32,095 bases of DNA from Bacteroidales bacterium (GTDB lineage Bacteria > Bacteroidota > Bacteroidia > Bacteroidales > 4484-276). The DNA lies in assembly GCA_012523265.1 (NCBI GenBank), contig JAAYIU010000137.1, forward strand, positions 1 through 32,095, in the 5' to 3' direction. Below are positions 7,999 through 14,993 of this stretch, one piece after another. The stretch's first letter is position 1; each line of letters starts with the position of its first letter. Both the position numbers and the translations under genes were made by a program. The notes beneath the pieces were generated by a model. The model searched no databases and was not told the origin of the DNA. It saw nothing but the letters and a program-made list of their open reading frames with translations.

Positions 7999-9582
7999 TT
8001 AATAACCTGTGTTTTGTTGAAGATTCGGATTGGCGTTGACGTCGGCAGTGGGCAACGGGAAAATCCGGTACTTGCCGGCGGTAGCCACACCCTGTGGTGC
8101 ACCACCTTTCCAGGGCCAAACATATTCGGCGCTGGTGAGCTTGTTGTGACGCACCAGGTCGGTACGGCGGTGGCACTCCCAATACAGTTCGCGACCGCGC
8201 TCATCGAGGATGAAATCCAGAGTGAGATCGCCGGCGCTGATGTTGCCCGAAGTGCCGTTGTAGGCTCTTTCTCTCACCTTATTTACGTAAGTAACAGCCA
8301 TGCCCATATCAGCAGCGCCACGAACGGCAGCCTCGGCATACATCAGATAGACGTCGGCCAGACGGAACAACGGGAAATCAGTATCGGGGTAGTCGATGTC
8401 TTTGCCGGCACTGCCGGTGGAAGTTACGTTTTTGAATTTGGTAATGGCATAGCCATCCGTAAATTCGCCAATGTTGATGATCTCCAGGTTTTGGCCATCG
8501 GTATGAAACATAGCCCGGCGGTCGGTATTTCCTGAGGCATCAGAGAATTTATTGACGAACGCGCTGGTAGTACGGATACCGCCCCATCCGCCGCCAACAC
8601 CAAAGTCGCTTGGATTCATCGAGCCGCCAACAGCAGCATGGATGATGAAGTTGGTGCCGCCATAGGTGCGGGTGTTGATGCCATCAAAGGCAATCGAGAA
8701 TATCTGCTCCGGGTTGTTTTGGTCGTTGTCGGCCAGAAAAAGATTTGCATACACAGGCGCAAGCTGATAGCCTGCGTCGATAACTTTCTGAGCGTAAGTA
8801 GCACATTCGCCGTAGCGGGCCATACCGGTATAAACTTCAGCATTCAGATAGTTCTTGGCAAGCAGCGTCCAGGCAGCAGCTTTGTCGGCACGGGCATACA
8901 CAGTGTGCGGCTCGAGGAGCTGACCTTCGATCTCTTTCAGCTCCGACTCCACATAGTTGAAAAGTTCGGCGCGCTGGATCTGCGGCGGGAAGAATAATCC
9001 TACCACGTCGTCTTCGGTAACGAAGGGAACGTTGGCAAACAAATCCATTGCATGCGAATAACTAAGTGCTCGCAGGAAACGTGCCTCAGCATGGTAAGTC
9101 TGTACCTGTGCTTTCAGATCGCCGGTAACGCCGCGTCCGTCGAGCTTGGCGTCGGTAGTTTCGCGGATGTATTCGTTACAAACTGCTATTTGATAAAAAA
9201 TACGGTAATACATGGCGGCGATAAATACGTCGCCGGCACCCCACGACTGCCCGTGGAAATCTTTGATGGTTTGGTCGTTCCAGCCAATCACAGCTTCGTC
9301 GGTAGGGAGTTCCTGATGATACCAATAGCCACGCAGGTATTGTCCGAAGCCTTCGTCGATGCCACTGATGTCGCCTTGTCCGGCGGGGCCTTCCTGGCCG
9401 CTCACTGCCAGGCCGGCATAGAGCTTGGCAAGTACCTGGAGGTAGGCTTCAGGGTTTTCGAAGACTGTGGCGGCGGTGGTAACCTTTTTATCCAAAGGCA
9501 CAGTATCGAGGTCTTTGGTGCAGGAGCTAAATGCGATGGTCAGCCCTGCTACAATCAAAAATATATTTGCGAATTTTTTCAT
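7999..9582 (-). CDS. SusD/RagB-family glycan-binding lipoprotein, starch-SusD-like
   Basis: A 527-residue protein with lipobox FSSC (Cys21). It is the surface glycan-binding lid of a SusCD import complex. Recognisable SusD features include an N-terminal DLDTVPLDKK segment, the tetratricopeptide-like core with ADKAAAWTLLAKNYLNAEVY, and the C-terminal ELYWECHRRTDLVRHNKL...IFPLPTADVNANPNLQQN. Several segments recall the Bacteroides starch SusD closely: SGQEG...DEG, ELPTDEA, YTGMARY, LADNDQNN, INTRTYGGT, FTDGYAITKFKN and YPDTDFPLFRLADVYLMYAEA. This suggests alpha-glucan or maltodextrin as ligand, although no GH13 or GH97 enzyme is in the window. It sits 19 bp downstream of susC and 20 bp upstream of the SusE-like gene, forming one operon. 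Confidence 0.93.
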   Translation of the reverse strand: MKKFANIFLIVAGLTIAFSSCTKDLDTVPLDKKVTTAATVFENPEAYLQVLAKLYAGLAVSGQEGPAGQGDISGIDEGFGQYLRGYWYHQELPTDEAVIGWNDQTIKDFHGQSWGAGDVFIAAMYYRIFYQIAVCNEYIRETTDAKLDGRGVTGDLKAQVQTYHAEARFLRALSYSHAMDLFANVPFVTEDDVVGLFFPPQIQRAELFNYVESELKEIEGQLLEPHTVYARADKAAAWTLLAKNYLNAEVYTGMARYGECATYAQKVIDAGYQLAPVYANLFLADNDQNNPEQIFSIAFDGINTRTYGGTNFIIHAAVGGSMNPSDFGVGGGWGGIRTTSAFVNKFSDASGNTDRRAMFHTDGQNLEIINIGEFTDGYAITKFKNVTSTGSAGKDIDYPDTDFPLFRLADVYLMYAEAAVRGAADMGMAVTYVNKVRERAYNGTSGNISAGDLTLDFILDERGRELYWECHRRTDLVRHNKLTSAEYVWPWKGGAPQGVATAGKYRIFPLPTADVNANPNLQQNTGY

Positions 9583-9601
9583 AATTACTAAAATTTAAAA
9601 A

Positions 9602-12600
9602 TTAGAACTGAAGAGTTAAGCCAAGCAAGTAGGTCCGGGGACGCGGATACAACCGATTGTCGATACCACCAGAAATCTCCGGGTCGATGCCGTCGTACTG
9701 GGTGATGGTAAACACGTTGGTAACGGTTGCGGTAAGACGCAGGCTGGCGAATTTTTTGATAGCATCCGGGAAGAAATAGCTCAACGACATATTGTCCATC
9801 CTAAAGAACGAGGCATCCTGGATGTAATAATCGGAAAGAAACTGTGGATTTACAAAGTTGGTTTCATACACCTTATCGGTGATGTTGCCCAGGTAGGGAC
9901 CTTCGGGGCGGTAGAGCCGCTCATAAACAGCATTTTCGCTGTTCACGTTGTCGTACACATAGTTACCAAAGTTGGCGCGTCCCGAGAATGCGAAGTCCCA
10001 GTTTTTGTAGGATACTGATGAGTTGATCCCGAAATAGAAATTGGCTGCCGGGTCTTTGTAGTAATAGCGGTCGGCATCGGTAATTTCGCCATCGCCATTT
10101 CTGTCGACATAAATACCTTGCAGCGGCTTGCCGTCGGTACCATAAACCTGTTCAAAAACAAAGTAGGTGTTGGCCGACTGACCTACAGCATGTTTCTGGA
10201 TGAAGTTACCCACACCGCCGGAGATACCACCTACATCTATTCCGGTGTAACTCGGGTCGTCGGTGGCAGTAAGTTTTGTGATCTCGTTTTGGTTGTAGGT
10301 GGCATTAAAGCCAAGTTCCCAGAATATCTTGTCGGTAGAAACTGGACGGGTAACAATGGTAAATTCAAAACCTTCGTTTTTAAGATCCCCTACATTGGTG
10401 AGGATATAATTGCTAAGGTTGGTACCAGCCGGTACGGCGATAAAGTTGATCAGGTCAGAAGTTTTGCGGTTGTAATAATCCAACGATCCATAAATCCGGT
10501 CGTTGGCAAAGCCAAAGTCGAAGCCGAAGTTAAGGGTAGTGGTCTCTTCCCATTTGATATTGTAGTCGTATCCTTCAGGACGCAGAGTGTAATAAAACTG
10601 GTTGCCAATCTGATACTGCGCAAACTGGTCGCTGAGTGTATAACGAGGCAAATACGGATAGTCATTATCGGTAATGTTTTGCTGACCGGTTACACCGTAG
10701 CCTGCTCTGAATTTCAGTTGCGACATATTAACGCCGGCCATAAAAGGCTCTTCGATGATCTGCCACGCAAAAGCTGCCGATGGGAACAAGCCCCAGCGGG
10801 TGTCGGGAGAGAAGCGCGAGCTGCCGTCATTACGAAGGGTGAAGGTAAGCAGATACCGCTCTTTAAAGGTGTAGTTGAAACGTCCGAAGAAAGATAACAG
10901 ATAACTTTCGGTAGGATTATCATCCGATTTGATGTTGTAGGTACGCATGTAGTCGCCATAGAAATTTTTCTGGTAGTTGCCCGGACGGATAGAGTCAAGT
11001 GTAAACTGACGGGAATAGTTACTGTTTAATGAGGAGTTGCTGCGATAGAAATGTTGCCACGAATAACCAGCCATCACATCAAAACGGCTTTCGATGCTTT
11101 TGACGGCTTTTACATAATTCAGGTAAAACTCCAGCAGTTCGTTTTTCTTTTCCTGATCGTAAGCACTCCAGTTGCCGCCACCATTCAGCGCGTCGTACGA
11201 CCAGGGAGCATAGTCGGGGGTAATGTTGTCGCCTTCAGCTTTCGAGTAGTCGTAGCCCAGGTTCAGGTTGGCACGCAACTCAGGGAGGAAGTGCATTTTA
11301 TAATCCATTTGGATGTTTCCGATGAAGCGGTTGACGGTCGACTGGTCGTCGCGCATGTTGAGCAGCGCCACCGGATTGCTCGATCCCTGTTCTACCGGGA
11401 TGTCGGTTCCGCCGGGCTGTACCCATGCATAGTAGCCGCCAAAGTCGGTTATTGGCATCCGCACCGTGTCGGGAGATCCATCGCCATTCACATCATTAAG
11501 ATAATAGGGATTGTAAAGGGTTCCGTCTTCTATGGGTTTGCTTGGGTCGTATTGCAACGCAGCGCCGATAGCATCGCGGTTACCAAATTGATTCTTGATG
11601 TTCATGTACTTGGCATTAACATCAATCTTCAGATGTCCGTCGAACAAAGTAGGATTCAGCGCAACGCTGGCGGTAGTACGTTTCAGATTGTCGGTTTTCA
11701 GGATACCATCCTGATCGGTGTAACCTATCGAGAGGCGATAGGGTAAAACCTTGTAGGCGCCCGAGATGCTCAGGTTGTGATCCATGCTAAAAGCATTCTG
11801 ATAGATCTCTTTTTGCCAGTCGGTGTTGGCTGTGCCAAGCAATCCTGCCTGGTTGGGATATCTATCCTGCACTTCTTTTCTGAACACATCAGCATCCAGT
11901 ACATCAATGGTTTTGATGGGTGTCGAAATTCCGAAATTACCACTATAAGTTACCGACAAGGGTTTTCCTTCTTTGCCTTTTTTGGTGGTAATAATGATAA
12001 CCCCGTTGGAGGCGCGCGAGCCGTAGATGGCAGTAGCCGAAGCATCTTTTAGCACCGTGAAGGTTTCGATGTCGTTGGGGTTGATGGTGTTCAGCGGGTT
12101 GCGCATCCCGGAGATGCCGTCGTTATCCACCGGCACACCGTCGATAACAAACAACGGGTCGTTGCTGGCTCTTAGCGACGAGCCGCCTCTGATGCGTATG
12201 GTAGCACCCTCGCCGGGGGCGCCGCCGCCACTGGTAATCTGTACACCGGCAATTTTACCCGAAACCAGTTCGGTGGGTGTGGTGAGTGTGCCGCGGTTAA
12301 AGTCTTTGCTGCCCACCGCGGTAACTGAGCCCGTAGCGTCATCGCGTTTTTGCACGCCGTAGCCGATTACTACCAGTTCTTCAAGATAGGTGTTTTGTTG
12401 CAGCAGCGCTACATTCACAGTAGTGTTTGGCTGTACCAATACTTCCTGCGATTCGTAGCCGATAAAAGAAAATACCAGTGTGGCATTTGGTGAAATAGTA
12501 ATGCTGTAGTTACCGTCGATGTCGGTAACGGTACCCTCCAGCGTTCCTTTCACCTGCACTGCAGCTCCGGGGAGGGTGCCGCCTTCTTTGGCATCGGTTA

Positions 12601-12700
12601 CAACGCCCCGCACTACACCAGTTTGAGCATAGCCCGCCGAAAACCCGAATACGAGCATCGACAAAAGCAAAATCATTGTGGCTGTTAGATGTTTTCCCAT
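9602..12700 (-). CDS. SusC/RagA-family TonB-linked outer-membrane transporter
   Basis: The 1032-residue protein has a signal peptide ending near AGYAQ, then a carboxypeptidase-regulatory-like domain (VRGVVTDAKEGGTLPGAAVQ, about residues 28-105). Next come the SusC hallmark ELVVIGYGVQKRDDATGSV and a plug domain with IRIRGGSSLRASNDPLFVIDGVP. A 22-strand-type beta-barrel follows, ending in a terminal Phe (LLGLTLQF), as OmpA/BamA-type barrel substrates do. It imports oligosaccharides through the outer membrane using TonB energy, with SusD as its lid. Start ATG 12698-12700. It heads the operon susC-susD-susE. The 5' region 12701-13050 is shared with the divergent T9SS protein gene. No adjacent sensor, HTCS or sigma/anti-sigma pair is visible. 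Confidence 0.95.
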   Translation of the reverse strand: MGKHLTATMILLLSMLVFGFSAGYAQTGVVRGVVTDAKEGGTLPGAAVQVKGTLEGTVTDIDGNYSITISPNATLVFSFIGYESQEVLVQPNTTVNVALLQQNTYLEELVVIGYGVQKRDDATGSVTAVGSKDFNRGTLTTPTELVSGKIAGVQITSGGGAPGEGATIRIRGGSSLRASNDPLFVIDGVPVDNDGISGMRNPLNTINPNDIETFTVLKDASATAIYGSRASNGVIIITTKKGKEGKPLSVTYSGNFGISTPIKTIDVLDADVFRKEVQDRYPNQAGLLGTANTDWQKEIYQNAFSMDHNLSISGAYKVLPYRLSIGYTDQDGILKTDNLKRTTASVALNPTLFDGHLKIDVNAKYMNIKNQFGNRDAIGAALQYDPSKPIEDGTLYNPYYLNDVNGDGSPDTVRMPITDFGGYYAWVQPGGTDIPVEQGSSNPVALLNMRDDQSTVNRFIGNIQMDYKMHFLPELRANLNLGYDYSKAEGDNITPDYAPWSYDALNGGGNWSAYDQEKKNELLEFYLNYVKAVKSIESRFDVMAGYSWQHFYRSNSSLNSNYSRQFTLDSIRPGNYQKNFYGDYMRTYNIKSDDNPTESYLLSFFGRFNYTFKERYLLTFTLRNDGSSRFSPDTRWGLFPSAAFAWQIIEEPFMAGVNMSQLKFRAGYGVTGQQNITDNDYPYLPRYTLSDQFAQYQIGNQFYYTLRPEGYDYNIKWEETTTLNFGFDFGFANDRIYGSLDYYNRKTSDLINFIAVPAGTNLSNYILTNVGDLKNEGFEFTIVTRPVSTDKIFWELGFNATYNQNEITKLTATDDPSYTGIDVGGISGGVGNFIQKHAVGQSANTYFVFEQVYGTDGKPLQGIYVDRNGDGEITDADRYYYKDPAANFYFGINSSVSYKNWDFAFSGRANFGNYVYDNVNSENAVYERLYRPEGPYLGNITDKVYETNFVNPQFLSDYYIQDASFFRMDNMSLSYFFPDAIKKFASLRLTATVTNVFTITQYDGIDPEISGGIDNRLYPRPRTYLLGLTLQF

Positions 12701-13050
12701 AATTCAACGTTTAATTAGTTCTCATTTTTATTTAGTTTTACTTGATAATCGTATTCTGTAACAGATTAAATTAGGTTGCAAAATTAATAAAAACTTCATC
12801 TTGAAATTTTGTTGTGGGATTATATAAACTTCCTGCCATGTTGCATTGCGCAATTCATTAATTTGCAACTTACTATTGTTTTTTGCGTTTTTAAGGATAT
12901 AGATTTTTCAGTCGTCCTTTGGCGGGTTTCTGGCGGTTTAATCTTAAAAAGAATTTATTTTTACTTTCACATGTAGAATTTATCTTAATTTTGCTTTTGA
13001 ACAAACTTCAAAACTTATTTTTTAAAATTATTCATCAAAACTTTTTTATT
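12701..13050. other. Divergent intergenic region between susC-type operon and T9SS protein gene
   Basis: This 350-bp AT-rich region should hold promoters for both directions. On the plus strand TAATTTTG at 12986-12993 fits the TAnnTTTG -7 element, 57 nt before the ATG at 13051. A 10-bp palindrome ATTGCGCAAT lies at 12845-12854. I could not identify a clear minus-strand promoter for susC. Open frame upstream of 13051 (from 12919) has no signal-peptide logic and is not considered coding. Confidence 0.45.
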
Positions 13051-14547
13051 ATGAGAAAACTAGTACTTTTCGCTCTTTCAATCTTCCTTTTTGGAAGTGT
13101 AATGGCACAATTCGACGTCACAATGAATGTGGACATGAACGGCGTGGCTGATTTTGATCCGGCCACACACGATGTTTATGTTACCGGTAACCCATGGGGC
13201 TGGCCCGAGCCAGGCTCCAATGCTGACCTGAAACTTACCCCCACAGCTGCTGATCCAATGATTTACACCATCACGGCTAACGTGGCTGAACCCATGGAAA
13301 TCCAATACAAATATGCTACTACAATGGTAGCTGGCTGGGACGGCACCGAATGGGCTGGTGATCCAAACCGCCACATCTACGTCACCGAAGAAACTGTAAT
13401 GAATGACGTATATGGCGAAAAACCAGCGGTAGTTACTTTTAAAGTAGATATGACCGCTGCAGAAGTCTTTGACCCCGCAACTGACGAGATTTTCATGGCC
13501 GGAAACATCAATTACCCCAAAGGGTGGGTTATGCCCGGCGAGACCCCCAACATGAAAATGATGCCAGAGACAGAAGGCTCGATGGTTTACATCCTTACAG
13601 TTACTATTCCCAATGGTGATTATGAATACAAATATTTCAGGGTGATCAATGGCGAAGCATCATGGGATAACGGCGAATGGGCCGGTGGAGATAATCGCAT
13701 GGTTACCATTAGTGGTGACGTAACTATCGCCGATTCATGGGGAGCAGTTGCAGAAGAAATGATGATTGTCGATTTTGAAGATGGTACCACTGGTCCGCTA
13801 ACTTTGCACGTGATGGGCAATGGCGATTGGGACAACGAAGAACTACATCCGGTTTCAGAAACCTTCGAGGTTATCGACAATCCCGATCCAAGTGGCATTA
13901 ATACGTCAGCAAAAGTGATGAAATTCAACCGTCGCGGTATGGATGAGGATGGCCAGCCCTGGGGTGGCTTCTGGGCTAATGTAGATCCGGCCGTCGATGT
14001 TACTACCTTCAAATATGTACACGTTATGGTATGGAAACCACGCATCAGCCCTGTGAAATTCAAACTCGAAGGCGGCCCCTCAGGCACCCTCGAATTGGTT
14101 AGCAGCAACGAACAAACCAAAGTGGATACATGGGTGGATATGGTTTTTAAATTTGACACAATGACCGGAACCTATCCGGTGATTGCTTTCATGCCCGACT
14201 TCGAAGATCCTTTTACTGCTCCTGAACTGCAGGTGATCTATTTCGACAACATTCGCATCAACAACGATTCAACTGCTTTTGGCGACACTTTTATCTTCAA
14301 CCCGGTAAAAAACAGCTCGCTGGCAGTTTATCCCAACCCGACTACCAGTGCGTTGTACATCGACCTCGACAACAATGCACAAAGCATTGGCGTTTATAAT
14401 TTGCTCGGACAACAGCAGGCTGTCTTTAACAATGTCAGCGCCGGCACATTTAGCTTCTCCACCTCCGATCTGCCCCGAGGCATCTACATGGTGGTAATGC
14501 GCGACAAGAACAACAAGCAATACACTGCTAAATTCGTTAAAGAATAA
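13051..14547 (+). CDS. T9SS-exported multi-module carbohydrate-binding protein
   Basis: A 498-residue protein starting MRKLVLFALSIFLFGSVMAQ, a clear signal peptide, at the ATG 13051. Two tandem beta-sandwich repeats follow, about 22-122 (MNVDMNGVADFDPATHDVYV...) and 128-232 (FKVDMTAAEVFDPATDEIFM...). They share DPAT, VTGNPWGWP/AGNINYPKGW, (I/Y)xYKY and DNGEWAGGDNR-type segments and resemble starch-binding or SusE/F-like modules. Residues about 238-405 form a jelly-roll-like domain (IVDFEDGTTGPL...VIYFDNIRIN), probably another carbohydrate-binding module. Residues about 425-498 are a type A T9SS sorting domain (VYPNPTTSALYIDL...GIYMVVMRD). No catalytic domain is evident. Divergent from the starch-type susCDE operon, it probably captures the same glycan at or outside the cell surface. 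Confidence 0.88.
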   Translation: MRKLVLFALSIFLFGSVMAQFDVTMNVDMNGVADFDPATHDVYVTGNPWGWPEPGSNADLKLTPTAADPMIYTITANVAEPMEIQYKYATTMVAGWDGTEWAGDPNRHIYVTEETVMNDVYGEKPAVVTFKVDMTAAEVFDPATDEIFMAGNINYPKGWVMPGETPNMKMMPETEGSMVYILTVTIPNGDYEYKYFRVINGEASWDNGEWAGGDNRMVTISGDVTIADSWGAVAEEMMIVDFEDGTTGPLTLHVMGNGDWDNEELHPVSETFEVIDNPDPSGINTSAKVMKFNRRGMDEDGQPWGGFWANVDPAVDVTTFKYVHVMVWKPRISPVKFKLEGGPSGTLELVSSNEQTKVDTWVDMVFKFDTMTGTYPVIAFMPDFEDPFTAPELQVIYFDNIRINNDSTAFGDTFIFNPVKNSSLAVYPNPTTSALYIDLDNNAQSIGVYNLLGQQQAVFNNVSAGTFSFSTSDLPRGIYMVVMRDKNNKQYTAKFVKE

Positions 14548-14584
14548 TTAATTGGTTTTTCATTTTATTTTTATTGTTTTAAGG

Positions 14585-14624
14585 AAAACCTGCCCTCTGA
14601 AAAGAGCGGCAGGTTTTTTTTGTT
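14585..14624 (+). terminator. Intrinsic terminator after the T9SS carbohydrate-binding gene
   Basis: AAAACCTGCC (14585-14594) pairs with GGCAGGTTTT (14608-14617). Inside it CTCT and AGAG pair around a GAAA tetraloop, with one unpaired C, and a long T-run follows. It is a strong rho-independent terminator 38 bp after the stop. Confidence 0.9.
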
Positions 14625-14641
14625 TTTTCCCCCGCCATTTC

Positions 14642-14905
14642 AATCCCAGGCATAAATGCCTGGGCTACGGACATGAATGCCTGGGCTACGGATTCCCCAG
14701 ATAACCCCAGGCGCAAATGCCAGAGCGATGGAATTCCCCGATAATCCCAGGCATGAATGCCTGGGCTACGGATATTCCCGATAATCCCCGACATAAATGC
14801 CTGGGCGATGGAGTTCCCCGATAATTCCAGGCGCAAATGCCAGAGCGATGGAATTCCCCGATAATCCCAGGCATGAATGCCTGGGCTACGAAGTTCCCCG
14901 ATAAT
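14642..14905. repeat. 40-bp tandem repeat array with hairpin-forming units
   Basis: Units begin with GATAA at 14700, 14740, 14780, 14820, 14860 and a partial one at 14900, exactly 40 bp apart. Two further irregular copies lie at 14642-14699. The best units carry a 9+2+9 hairpin, CCCAGGCATGAATGCCTGGG (for example 14746-14765). Unit types run B-A-C-B-A, so an approximately 120-bp higher-order duplication is visible (14700 onward against 14820 onward). Forty is not a multiple of three, and open frames across it (seen on the minus strand) change frame at each unit, so they are not coding. It fills the space between convergent genes. There are no unique spacers, so it is not a CRISPR array. Confidence 0.9.
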
Positions 14906-14993
14906 CTTTGCGCCCGGCGCTCTGCGTTCTGCACCCTGCTCCTTGCTCCTTGCGCCCCGCGCCTTGCTCCTTGCGCCCTGCGCCCCGCGCCTT
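14906..14993. repeat. GC-rich low-complexity tract
   Basis: Runs of near-identical short words (CTCCTTGC, GCGCCCTG, GCGCCCCGCGCC) are repeated irregularly up to the stop codon of the next gene on the minus strand. It looks like a degenerate minisatellite produced by slippage. No gene or clear regulatory site is seen. Confidence 0.7.

Noticed and set aside
7979-8182. N-terminal extension of the SusE-like gene
   Set aside because: It overlaps susD and would bury the lipoprotein signal; the ATG at 7978 gives a proper lipobox.
12919-13050. N-terminal extension of the T9SS carbohydrate-binding protein
   Set aside because: The region is AT-rich promoter sequence; the signal peptide begins at 13051.
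14642-14905. CRISPR array
   Set aside because: Units are contiguous with no unique spacers, and no cas genes are present.
14579-14934. Minus-strand open frames encoding repeats such as VAQAFMPGIIG
   Set aside because: They come from the 40-bp non-coding hairpin array; the period is not a multiple of three and two overlapping frames look equally coding.
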